Source: Rhododendron vialii (lineage: Eukaryota > Streptophyta > Magnoliopsida > Ericales > Ericaceae). Taken from it: a DNA stretch of 64,000 bases. Each line of letters begins with the position of its first letter. Position 1 is the stretch's first letter. Location: NCBI RefSeq assembly GCF_030253575.1, contig NC_080560.1, forward strand, positions 12,996,001 through 13,060,000. The letters run 5' to 3'. A model generated the notes under the pieces. It worked only from the letters and a program-made list of their open reading frames with translations, was not told where the DNA came from and searched no databases. Position numbers and translations under genes: made by a program. Positions 49,662 through 60,700 of this stretch are shown piece after piece.

Positions 49662-52457
49662 TCAACCTTGGGCAGCCTCTCCAACTTCAACTCCTGTCCC
49701 AGCTACATCTGCACCAGCACCATCTTTGGCAAAAGCATCCTGATTGACGATCACAGGCTCTTGCTCGGCATCAGGAGCAGCTGTCTTGCCATCACTATCT
49801 TTCTCCAAACCAGTCAGATCTTGCGCAATGACGTTGGCGTCGGTCAGGTCCTCGACTTCATCCTCGCTCTCGGGAAATTCTTCAGGAGCAAGGGGTGCAC
49901 ACTCCTCCTCGGTATACGGCAATACAAGCTAGGGAGTGACTGGGGCTGGAATAGACTTGGTCAAATTCATGTCAGCCTCCAGCTGCATGACTCCACAAGC
50001 TGCATTCACCCCATCTTTGTATCCTGTTCGGTAGGCGATGGGGATCCTCATTCGGATGGCGTCATTGACCATAGACCGAGCCTCCTGCATGTACTCGGCA
50101 CTGGCTCGGTCAAAACCAGCTGGATATGCCGCCCCATCCACCTCCTTCATTTTTCTTTTCTCTCTCCTGAGCACCTTGGCCACCTCGCCCTCGGCTTTCT
50201 TCATCCTCTCCTCCATCTCATCTCTTTCCTTCTCAAGCTCGGCAACCTGGGTTTTCACCGTCTTCAAGCTCCCCTTATAACTTCTAACCTTCTCCCGCTC
50301 AACCTTTAAGTCCTCATGAAAGCGAGCGCGCTCGGCAAGAACGAGCTCGGCATCTTTACTTGAACGGAGCAAGGCTTGTCCAGCCTGATAAGCAAAGAGA
50401 ATGTTAGTTAAAGACACTCCTAAAACAGCAAAAACAATTGAGAAGGAGAACTAGGGTCGGATCATACCTGAACAAGATAGGCACCAGCATGAGTCAAGCT
50501 CGGCTGGAGGCCCTCAGGAATCTTTTGCATATCTTTCGGCAATGCAAGACCCTGGAGAATTGCAGTGGCCAGTCCAGGTTCAACCTTGACAGAATCCTCC
50601 ACCGTGACAACTCTGCCTTCGGCCAAAACATAGGAGGGACTGAACTCCTGAGCAACACCACCAGCCGAGCCCAAAGGTGGTCGGGCTGGTTTCGAACCAC
50701 CAGCAGCCGACGATTCGGTCCTCCCCTGCTCGCTCGGACGAGCAGTCGGCGGCTTGGTCGGAAAAAACTAGTGTGTGACCTTTTGCCTCTTCTCGGTAGG
50801 CTCGGCTAGCCCAGGCTCTTGACGGACTGTTTTGCCGTCCCTTATGTTGACAGGGACAACGTTCCTACGGCCCATTTCGTTGGAATGATAAGGCAAAAGA
50901 GTTTTAAGGGGAAAATTAACACCTGGGCGCTCGGCTTGATGGCTTCCTCCGAACCAAAATTCAGCCGGCTTTCTGAATGTCGGCAACTTTACCCTCGGCT
51001 GCTTGCTTCCTCCTGTCGAAACGGCCTTCTTCCCTCGGCTGGGACCCTCTTTGCTCGGCTGTAATTCTTTGCCCCTCCTCCTGAGCTTCCCCCGGTAAGA
51101 AGGCTCGTAGGCAAGCAACGTCGGTGCGTCCCTACAAGCTTGAGACAAAAGAATATCAACGTGTGCCTCAACTGACAGGGTCTGTTGAGTCTTTGTGATT
51201 GCTCGGTGATCTGCAAAAGTATTCAACTGTTAGGAAAATCACATGCATCGAAAGAAAAGTTAACGTCGGCAGAGCAGAAGAAACAAAATTACCTCGAAAA
51301 TCTTTCGTCTTCGGCACCATATACTTACGTACGGTCTGGTCGCCGAACTCAAAATTACCCCTCACTTCAACATAAAAATTTGCCCATTTGTCAGTGTCGG
51401 GCAAACCGTCTACTAATGGTTGTTTCTTGCCCCGTGTGGACAAGTACCGACGCTCGGTTTGGCCGTGCCTAGACATAATGTAAGTATGGAAAAGGTCGGC
51501 TACGGTGAATTCAAGGTTGTGAAGCTCCTTCAGCTTAATCACCGACATTACTATTCGGTAGCTGTTGATGGCGGAATAATGTGGGACGATGCTGAACCGA
51601 GCAAGAAGTTCCCTCAAGAAGGGATGGAGAGGGAACCTCAAACCAGCCTCACATATCGCCATCAATGGGACAGTGATATGCTCGGGATAGTCCCCCCTCG
51701 TATCCTTGATTCTGTTGCTCGCCACTTGGTTGAGTATTACGTCGTTTGGGATGCTGTACTCTCGGCAAAAATCTTGGTACTCCCTAGCACTTCCGGTGAA
51801 GAAATGGGCATAGGGGCAAACTTGGCCCTTCTCATAAAGATCGTCTACCACTCTACCCTTGGATTGGGATTCACTGTGCCCTGAAAGGATAGGGGTTGGG
51901 GCGTCGGCCTGTGGGATGAATCTGGACTCGGCCTCTGGTCCCAGTTGAGGCTCGGCATCAGAATGGGTCGATGGTGTGAACGATATTTCAGGATCGGTTA
52001 TAAACTCGTCGGCTCCGTATTCAAAGACACGTTCGGCATTCGAGTCACAGGAGTCGGAGGACATATTTGAGGCAATGGACGATATTTGGTGTCGGCGTCT
52101 GTGTTTTTCCAACCACTCACGGAAAAATGAATCTCCAGAATCTCCCCCTGAGCTTTCAGAGTCGGAAGAGATGACAATGGTTGGGTGAGCCAGACCTAAC
52201 AAAAACAAGAAGAAAACAATGAGAAACCTCGTCATCGGCAAATAAGGCAAGGGATCTCTATGCTCGGCTACCCTATTGGCCCACCCTATTTGTCTCTTCA
52301 AGATTCGAGTTCGGGAAATACTAAGACGCGAAATGGGGCTTGGCCTGCCCGCGCCCGAGGTTGGGCTCGGCAAATCCCAACAGGGGCCGAGCACGGGCGT
52401 TGTTACAGACTCGTGCTCGGAAGAACAAATTGAAGATGAAGATGAACAGTCGTTCAT
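49662..52457 (-). pseudogene. Antisense accessory gene of the Tat element (gypsy-type transposon protein domain)
   Basis: A minus-strand, intron-containing gene. Predicted exons are 52457 to about 52285, 52195-51293, 51210-50468 and 50384-49662, with consensus splice sites. The second exon matches the domain often labelled 'putative gypsy type transposon', with YQDFCREYSIP, a FPLHPFLRELL block, INSYRIVMSV and a WANFYVEVRG segment. The third part is basic and proline-rich. The fourth is a coiled coil (AELEKERDEMEERMKKAEGE) followed by an acidic tail. Two in-frame TAG codons, 50768-50770 and 49929-49931, interrupt it. Antisense genes of this kind are known from Tat-lineage elements, and their function is unclear. 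An N-terminal hydrophobic run near 52230 is probably intron sequence. Confidence 0.72.
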
Positions 52458-53011
52458 CTCCAGACCTCGTACTGTTCACTCAGAACAGAAAACCCCCAAA
52501 AACCCAAGAAAATGGAAAGAAAGCATGAAAAATTGAATCAACTATGAGAGGAATGAAAATCGAACACATACCTAGAAGTTTCAACGAGATTTGATGAAAA
52601 TTTGCTGAGAATCAAGGCTGGCAGACGAACGGTCAAGGAACGAAGCTTTGGCAATGGAGGTCTAGAGAGAGAAAGCAACGGTGGCTTCTCTCTCTAACCC
52701 CAGCTCTTTATATAGACGTAGGGTTTGGGATTCGAGTTTCCCGCCCATGTCACTGTACCGCCGAACCTGCAACCAATAAACATTTGACGCGTGGCCTGAT
52801 GAGACGGGTTGGCAGGGCTCCACGCGTGCCCACCGTCTCCCTGTCAGCCTTACCCAACAAGAAATCGACACCTGGCGTATCCCCATTGGTCCCCGTCCAT
52901 GGCCGTTTTGTTGAAAAGGGTTTTAGGCTCGGCTCAACTCAGTCCAGTAACCGAGTTCCATGCTCGGCCAAAGTTAACATCAATCCCAACCGTGCACTTG
53001 GCGACGATCGA

Positions 53012-53025
53012 GATTGAGGGGCTAT
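53012..53025 (+). other. Polypurine tract of the Tat element
   Basis: GATTGAGGGGCTAT directly precedes the 3' LTR, the position of plus-strand primer formation. It is short and interrupted by pyrimidines. Confidence 0.6.
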
Positions 53026-53706
53026 TGTAGCAGGCCGAACATGAGTTCACAATGTAACGACCGAGCCCGTGCCGTGCCGAGCAGGAACCTTGAGCACGGC
53101 TCCCGTCCCTGTTCTACGTCGACCATTTCTTTTGCCACGGACTCGTCGGCAGGTCAGCTCGTTCTCGGCCACCTTCCACGGCGGGTCATTTGTGACTGTC
53201 CTCTCCTGTCCTCTCCTGTCAATCATGTGCCCGATCGGCAAAGGCGTGTTCGGCCACCCGCAGAGCAAGGCCACTGCCGACCACGGCTAGCCGCTGATTT
53301 GCATGTCTTTTCACGTGTAAAAACGGTTATAACAGAAGATGATCATGAGCGCACATGGGTGTGCCAGCTCAGCCCTAAAAACGGTTACCAGATCTATTTG
53401 GTGACGCCATGATGACACTGCCTGACCCGCGCAAGACACGTGCTGGTGCTTGGAGAGCAAGTGAAGGAGCTCTATAAATACCTAGCAGTGGAAACCCTAA
53501 AGAGGTACTGGCTACCACATACTCACTCTCATAATCTTCTGCCTACTCTCTCTGCACATTACTTATCCTCACGCCGGAGGGCCTTGCCGGGACAACCCCC
53601 GGCCTGGTCTTTAGTCGAGCGCTCATTGTGCAGGCTGCGTGGAGAAGACTAGGAGACCACTGAACCAACGAAGGAAGGACTCGGGCCGGAAGAGACGGGC
53701 CACACA
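53026..53706 (+). repeat. 3' LTR of the Tat element
   Basis: 681 bp, about 98.5% identical to the 5' LTR apart from a tandem GTCCTCTCCT duplication near 53201-53220 that explains the 10-bp length difference. It is followed directly by the target duplication CAAAC. Confidence 0.95.
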
Positions 53707-53711
53707 CAAAC
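53707..53711. repeat. Target-site duplication CAAAC, right
   Basis: Exact match to 41954-41958. Confidence 0.85.
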
Positions 53712-53931
53712 GAAAAAAAAAAAAATTAGATGGGAGAAAACGAGGCAAAATACTCCCTTGTTAGTAATCTCAAAATACGAAGAGAAAAAAAATCGGCCTT
53801 GGCTTCATCAACGAACAACTCCTAAAATGTAATTAAACTCGGCCTTGATAACCAAATTCAACACTTAAAATTAAGTAGCCTAGTGCCTATTTAATTTTTA
53901 CTCTTGGGAGTACTTGTGTATCATCCCTTCC

Positions 53932-54146
53932 TTCACCACCACCACCCACCAAGTCCACCACTGTCACCGCCACTACCACCACTACTACAACCACTGTCAC
54001 CAACACCAATATGCCACTACCGTCATCTCTACCACCACACCATTACTCCATCATGTCCACCACCACCTGCCATGTGTCATGACCACCGCCACCACCCTCA
54101 CCACTACTACTTTATCGTCACCGCCATCATTACCACCACCATTAAA
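53932..54146 (+). repeat. CCA-rich degenerate trinucleotide repeat
   Basis: A stretch of about 215 bp made almost only of CAC/CCA/ACT-type triplets. It opens histidine-, proline- or threonine-rich frames, none of which has flanking coding context. Confidence 0.75.
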
Positions 54147-54275
54147 TAGCTTTTTACCTTACAAAATTAAGTATTCAATTCTCAGTACTTAATTTTTCGT
54201 CTTCTAGCTTTGAGCTTTTAGATTCAGTTTTATTAAATAACACCTAAGTATTTCTCTTGTAGTTCTAGATGTTTT

Positions 54276-54630
54276 TGTTAGACTTTATCACACGTCGTTC
54301 ATTTAAGCCATCCAAGTTTGATTAAGATATTATAGAGAGTAGAGATTATTTCACGCAATCAATATTAGTTTGGAACCGTCGAAGAAATTCTAACATGGTA
54401 TTAGAGTTAGGTCTTGGGTGACTTCACCTCACGTGGTAGAGTCTCTGTCGCTCGAGTCAAATCTCTTCATCTCCTTAATTCGTACCTCCACATGCATTTG
54501 GACTGCACGTGAGGGGGAGTGTTAGACTTTTCCCACATCGCTCATCTAAGCTATCCAAGATTAATTAACATATTCTAGAAGTTACTTCACCTATTGCCAA
54601 TTTATTTTAGATTGAAACTTTCATGATTCA
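54276..54630 (+). mobile_element. TRIM-like miniature LTR retroelement
   Basis: The left LTR (54276-54395, about 120 bp) starts TGTTAGACTTTATCACACG and ends in CA. A primer-binding-like site TGGTATTAGAGT (54396-54407) is two changes from TGGTATCAGAGC. A polypurine tract GAGGGGGAG (54511-54519) directly precedes the right LTR, which starts TGTTAGACTTTTCCCACATC. The middle is about 120 bp and non-coding. The right end is approximate and I see no clear target duplication. Confidence 0.72.
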
Positions 54631-55249
54631 ATTTCCCGTGACTATAATGCTATTTTTTCCTTGGGTACTTTAGGGTGAGATCAACATTTTTAGTTTTCTT
54701 TCATTTTTTTTAGTATGAAAAGAACTTTTCTCTTATTGTGTGATGACTCAATTTCATGTGACCACCTATTAATCTAGTTTTTTCTTGCGTAATTAGGGTG
54801 AGATCAGCATTATGAGTTCTCTTCCATTATAGCATTACCACTTTTATAGTATTCGGGGTGTTTCCACTTACCAACAATTTGTTGGTTTTATCTTTATTCA
54901 ATTTTTATTTTTTTTACATTTGTTAGTTTTGTGCCAAATTTTTATGTAATATGGATTCGTCTTGATGAGAGGAATCCGAAAAATACAATATTCTAGCTTT
55001 TACACAAGTATTTTGAAAATATCGAAGAAAAAGTTCGAAAGACAGCTTTTATAAAAATCTCGTAGAACCCCTACTTGGATATGAGTGTGTGAGCAATTAT
55101 ATTTTTTAAAGTTCGTGTAGTTCTAGACTTTTTGTTCTTGTAATACCAGGTAATAATAGATTTTCGAAATTTACCCCGTAAGAGTGAGTGGGCCCAACAT
55201 GACCCTATCTAAAATTAGAAGAGTTCCTAGTTATTTAAAAATTTAAAAA

Positions 55250-55371
55250 GGAAATTGATTTTTTCACTCTCTTTTTTGTTAATGCACTCACTTTCTCTCA
55301 CAAAATAAATCATTTAATCAAGACACAAAAAGAAATGACATTAACAAAAAAGAGGTAGCAAAACTACCCTT
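55250..55371. mobile_element. hAT-type MITE, third copy of the GCCACTCC family
   Basis: Left blocks CTCTTTTTTGTTAATGCACTC pair with the inverse of the right block ATTAACAAAAAAGAGGTAGC. TTTAAAAA flanks at 55242-55249 and within the A/T run from 55372. The arms are more diverged than in the copies at 28576 and 32508. Confidence 0.6.
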
Positions 55372-56428
55372 TTAAAAAAAAAAGGGTAGACATGGACTCA
55401 AAACGAAAAGATAAAAAAGAAAAGAAAAGAAAAGAAGCTCACTCTTCACGGGCCACAAGTACAGAGCCCAACAAATAGGTGCCAAATTGCCAATGGACCA
55501 ATGGATTAAGCAGGCTCCCTGCCTGGGTGTGCTAATTTTTAAATTTTTAATTAACTCACTGAATAAACTACTACCGCAATTCCATTTGCAGTCTTTCTTC
55601 TTCTTCTCTTTCCATTTTACCTACCCCAAGGGTTTTTCTTGGACAAGAGCTGGAACTTATGGGTTTACTCCAAAGATTTAAATATTGGTCGTTACATAGC
55701 GTATCAATTGTTACGTAGAGGTTTTTTAATCTTTCGGTACCGCTACACTGCGCTATACCAGCGTTATCACATAAATATTCACACCCTTATCGGCCGATTT
55801 TCACTCGGTATCACTTTTTATCTGATGTTTTGCCCGCTCCATGACTGCTGCTGCCATTACCGCATGATGAGGCTAAAAAATTCACACCCATGCGTTTAAC
55901 ATGCCTTCACTGCAGGATGAGTTTAAACATCAAACTTATATCCCCTAAAATAGAATGACAGTGTTACGTGCACAAACTTATGTGCACATATACAGATATG
56001 AAACCATCCGATGTACATGGACTGACAAAATTATAATGGATCCGCGTGCATCAAATGGTTCCTGACCAATTTAAGTCTTGATCCATACACATAAATCTGT
56101 TTAAATAGAGGAAATTAGGAAAACTGTTACTTGTGTGGCAGTGCTCTAGAGGCCTATCTACCACACATTTGTGTGAACTCCACCTTCAAGTGTGTGGCTC
56201 CTACATAAGTGTGAGGCAAAAAAAGTCCGTGGAGTGCCACATGGCGGTGCTCCAAGAGCACTGAATAATCTCTCTTAAATAGACTTTTCCATATGCACAA
56301 AAAGACTCTTCCACAGAGAATTCTCTAGATCAAAGGATTAATCTCACCAAATGTCAAACATATCCACACCTGTTTTCCTTTGACAAATAGCTGTATGCAT
56401 GCATTGGCATGCGTCTGGAGGTATACAT

Positions 56429-56461
56429 AAATAATAAATAAATATTTATTTATTTATTTCT
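56429..56461. repeat. (AAAT)n / (TTTA)n palindromic repeat
   Basis: Several AAAT units run directly into TTTA units, making a long AT palindrome that could extrude as a hairpin. It lies about 300 bp upstream of the small membrane-protein gene. Confidence 0.75.
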
Positions 56462-56765
56462 AACAAACTACTGTTGACTAATGTATAGAATAGAGATGTT
56501 GCCGAGGAGTTGGTGGCACCACCACCCTTGACTTCGTAAAACCAAATCCAAAACAAGTCGTAAAAAAACAACTGGCATTGCCCAAGACCGCGTTTCCTAC
56601 GTTCACCGGAAGCCCTTAAAAAGAATGCCCAGCCTTCAACTTATTGTCATCTGCTTATCTTTTGCCTGAATTCGCATCTCCCTCAACAAAATCAAATCTC
56701 TCTGTGTCCAAGAATCCAAGAAAAGACCCGTCGATTTGGAATTTCTCTCCGTTTTTTTTCCAACA

Positions 56766-57128
56766 ATGTGTCCTCTGAGGTTCATCCTGGTCTTCTTCTC
56801 GGCGGTTTTGGCCGGGTATTTCGCATGGAGGGCCGTTCGTTCCTCGCCAGAAACAGATATCATGGGCTCAGACGCGACGACAGCGGAGAAAATCTCATCA
56901 AAGGACAAACAAGAATTTCATTTGAAACAGGTGGGTGCTACGAATTTTTCTTCTTCGGTGCTTGTTTGTTGTTCTGGTTTAATATCCTAACCCCCAAAAG
57001 CATCTGAAATTCTTGAATTCCAGATGATTCTAAATGGCTTCTGGGGATTTGTCGACATGGCCAGCGGGAGGTACTTGTGGAGGAATCTTAGAGATATGAA
57101 GAGAGACGAAAGAGTCAAGAGCTGCTAA
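56766..57128 (+). CDS. Small N-terminally membrane-anchored 'methyltransferase-related' protein
   Basis: Two exons, 56766-56930 and 57024-57128, joined at a phase-0 GT-AG intron, give 89 aa. Residues 4-20 (PLRFILVFFSAVLAGYF) form a single hydrophobic anchor. A hydrophilic linker with KISSKDKQEFHLK follows, and then the conserved C-terminal part NGFWGFVDMASGRYLWRNL with a charged end. Plant databases call this family 'methyltransferase-related', but I see no methyltransferase motif, and the protein is too short to be an enzyme of that class. The call rests on domain pattern and on position: Arabidopsis At5g18150 sits at the same place, between GDH1 and the J-domain gene. Function unknown. Confidence 0.85.
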
Positions 57129-57790
57129 ATTTACATGACAGAAAGAACACGAATCTGAGCCGTAAGAAATCAATCAGATGAAATGTGGGGTTCTCTCTGT
57201 TATCTTTTCTCACCCTCCTGTTAAAGGATATGGGATTGTATTTACTAAGGATAATAGGATGTAGAATTGTTGACTTCATTGAGATTTCTCTTCAATAAAG
57301 GGAATCACAAACGGTGTTTTTCATCCATTCGGAATCACGTAATGCTTTATAGCCACAATCATGTTTGCAGGACAAAGCCCTTCTTATCTCCAAGATTTTG
57401 CACAAACCTAAAGCAAACAAATCTTGAAAGTAAATGCATCTCTAGAAGTTTGACTTCGTAACCAAATGTCCCTGTTATTGAACTACCGCACATCCTACAC
57501 TCAATAATGTCACAATCTATGAAGCACCGACACAGTATAACTCTAATCAATGAAGATCACCCTGATGTTTAGAAATCCATATGTTTGAAGAACGAGAAAT
57601 CCATATGTTTGAAGAACGAGTGGAAAAGTTGGGATTGCATCATCTAAATTTCTGAGACTATCAATATAACAATCTATGGCACCATAGAAAATTGTAGGAT
57701 TATGTACAAATATCCTATAAGAAGGGCAATTTAGCACCATAATTTACATTACAATACAAGCAGCAGCAGCTGTGGAAGGCAGCAATAGCC
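57129..57790. other. Region between the convergent small membrane-protein and J-domain genes
   Basis: Both 3' ends lie here, only about 660 bp apart, so the transcripts may overlap. It contains a perfect 24-bp tandem repeat at 57571-57618. No gene seen. Confidence 0.6.
57571..57618 (+). repeat. Tandem duplication of a 24-bp unit
   Basis: Two identical adjacent copies of a unit beginning AGAAATCCATATG and ending GAAGAACG. It looks recent. Confidence 0.85.
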
Positions 57791-60700
57791 TTAACTACGA
57801 TCAGTTTGTAGCTTAATAGACATGTACAAGAGGGTAAGAAGTGCACCTTGTGGTACTGGGGCATATCTCGCAAGATTTGAGCCAACCCACATGGCTACAA
57901 CTACTAGCGTTACTACACTGCTGCTGGTTTTGCCGCAAAACCAACTGGCAAATGAAAGGCACAAGGTAAGCAGAACGCCGCCACTCCCACCCAAAACCCA
58001 TGCAATCACATATCCCACCTTATACCCAGCGTCCAACTTATGGTCAAGCAAAGCCATTAGACTACTAAATGTGAGTGATAATTGAGCTCCAATGGTCCGC
58101 ATCAAAAACAGAGAGAGCAATGCAGATCTAAGCACTTCGATGAAGGGGCCTCTCTCTTCATGTGCGGTTTCGTCTTCGGATACCTCGTCCGCTTCATCAT
58201 CAAAGGAGGAACTCTCCTCTTTGACATTGGACTTTCCCCCATAATTCTGACGCTGCATTCGCTGCCTTAGATCAGACCACCTATAGATCCTCAATTCATC
58301 CTCAAACTCATGGTGGGAACCCCAGTTTCCTCTAGATTGCCTGCTGGAATCCTCTTGAAATCTGAGTGCTCGATCATAGCGATTGCGTGATCTTTCATTA
58401 GATAATATCTGTGACGGGATGGAAAAGGACAAAAACAACTGAATGAAAAAATCGAGTTTCCCTGTGAGCTTGTTAACCAAATTTCCCAATGATGGGAGAT
58501 ATTTTACGAATCCTCCCAATTCTAAGATGTTAATATCAGAAGTACTTAAAAATAGGGCTATAATACAGAAGCTCTAAGAGCATTTTTCCAAGTGGACTGT
58601 AGAATCTGGCTGAAATCCAGCGTGCCAAAATACTTTCTTGTCCTACTTCCATGAATTGGTGAATCATAAACGAATCGGTGAACGGTGAACCGTATTTTTG
58701 TGAATCTGGCACCAAAATAAAGTAGAACAAGAAAGTATTTTGGCAAAATACCAATATCAATAAAAAAAAATTCCAAATCAATGAATCTGGCTGAAATCCA
58801 TGAATTGGTGAATTGTAAATTAATTGGTCAATCCACTTAATAATTTCAGGCGAATCAATAAAATACCAATGGAATAACAAGAGGTTTCTAGTCCTTTATG
58901 ATTGGCAAAATTCAGAATCATGCTTTTCAGGCGTAGTTGTTAAGGGCGAGAGAAGCACCGAGGCGCAAAGATTTGTTGGGGCCTAGGCAAGAGGCGCAAG
59001 GCAAGGCACACGCCTTTTTGAAACATTAAAAAAACTTTTTCGTTTTCATATGCAGTATCATTACATGTACACACAAACATACACACATATATATTCCTAA
59101 AAACATTTAGAGAAAAGGCTTGTTTTCATATATAGTATATGTCGATTATATACGCGAAGAGAGAAGATCGACTGTGCTATTTTCATTTCTAGTGATCGAG
59201 AGAAGAGAGATTTACGATCAACTGAAGTCAAGGCTGAATGAGTGAAGGTAATACGTTTAACCTAGATTTGATCCTATGGCTGTGATTAAAATTGAAAGAG
59301 TCGTGCCTTTTCTTGCTTTTGCGCCTTTCGCGCCTAGGCGAGCCTTCCTTGAAGGCGCGTCGCCTGCACTCAGTGAAGGCGCTAACCCTGAGCCTTAACG
59401 CTCCTCGCGCCTTTGACAACTATGTTTTCAGGTGAGGCAACAAACCTTTAATGAAGAGTGAATGAGCTAGGCCAAGAAAGCAGGCCACTTTGGTATGCAT
59501 TATGCAATACAGGAGCATGATTGCAACTCGTGTATGATTCCGAAAGTTAGCAACTTAGAATGATGATAGAAAATATGGCACTTTAAGATCCCATGATTCC
59601 CATCAACCATCATCTATCACAATTCATAGTGTCCCAAAGGTGACTACATGAAAGGGGGAAAAAGAAAAGAAAAGAACAAATAGGACACTTCTGATTTTAT
59701 TTTTGGACACGTGTGCAAAAAGTGTCCGAGCCGGATAGCACCATGTGTACGACATGCTTCCAATAACATTACTTGACCTCCGGTGAAGTGCAAATATCTT
59801 GTGCATCATTTACTTTCAGGAAGTTTTAAAAGATCAATCTGGTAGAACAAAATGAGCTATCGAAATGTTAATGAGTCATATGACTCTTTCCATCGTTTAT
59901 CTCGTCAGACGCTAGTCATAATTTATTTCCCATGTTTTTTTTTATAAATTTCATTGCATAATTGCTATGACATGATCTAAGTGTCAATTGGCACAACTTT
60001 ATCCAACAAAACATATTAACCATAAGAAAAGATGCAAGGAGTAAAGCACCATTTCGGTGCGGGCCGCAAGATTCAGATACCTGTACCTAACTTCCATTTA
60101 TACTACTACAACTCCCAGTTCTGAACAAAACCTTTGGTGTCTGAACGGTTTGGTCTACTGAAAGGAAGAATTGGAAGTTAGAAGAAATTGAAAGATAGCC
60201 AAAGCCTGGTATTTTGGAGTCATAGCACATCTCCAAAACGTATTTCTTGTTCGTAGCCAAACTTACAGAGCTACTGTAAATATACCTACCCTCTAACAAC
60301 TACACCACACCAATCTCCTTGTGCATTTGCTGACTCAACTACTTACAGAGGAAAACGTACTTCATCATATTCTAGAACTTAAAAAGTTGACCAAAGCTTC
60401 ATGCTCTACATATAGTAGATACTAATAGATAGACATCTCAGATGCTGGATACTAAACATAGAAGCATAAACAAAGTATATATCTAGTGGGTTGCAGGAAT
60501 CACTCAATAAAGAACGCAAAGTACAAGTTCCAGTCACAACCAAACCAAGGGGGTTCACCATTCTGTCCATGGTAAAAAATAAAAATGGTCACATATGAAT
60601 GTGTACAGAAATTAGACAAGTAATACAAACTTTAACGCTGGATGCACAAAACATATAATCAACAAAATGGTACTCATCAATTAGATCTTTTAAGAGCATT

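Larger units (their letters stand above)
41959..53706 (+). mobile_element. Complete Ty3/Gypsy LTR retrotransposon, Tat lineage, 11.7 kb
   Basis: The layout is 5' LTR 41959-42629, primer-binding site from 42631, gag-pol from 42734, a long region between pol and the 3' LTR holding an antisense gene, polypurine tract 53012-53025 and 3' LTR 53026-53706. CAAAC is duplicated at both ends. The lineage call rests on two RNase H domains after the reverse transcriptase, absence of a chromodomain signature at the integrase end, and the antisense gene. The LTRs differ by about 10 substitutions in 671 bp (1.5%) plus one 10-bp duplication, so insertion was recent. Stops in the integrase region and in the antisense gene, together with an abnormal protease motif, make this copy unlikely to be autonomous. 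Confidence 0.95.
53712..56765. other. Intergenic region right of the Tat element
   Basis: It contains a CCA-rich low-complexity block (53932-54146), a TRIM-like element (54276-54630), a hAT-type MITE (55250-55371) and an AT palindrome (56429-56461). A plus-strand open stretch at 55639-55899 has no recognisable domain. The right end should hold the promoter of the small membrane-protein gene. Confidence 0.5.

Noticed and set aside
49668..50309. 213-codon plus-strand frame
   Set aside because: It is the complement of the antisense coiled-coil exon, whose heptad pattern on the minus strand is the better explanation.
53904..54192. Histidine/proline-rich frames
   Set aside because: They are translations of a CCA-type low-complexity repeat.
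55487..55899. Two consecutive plus-strand frames with aromatic-rich sequence
   Set aside because: No recognisable domain, no convincing gene structure, and no counterpart in the syntenic block. Left as unassigned intergenic sequence.
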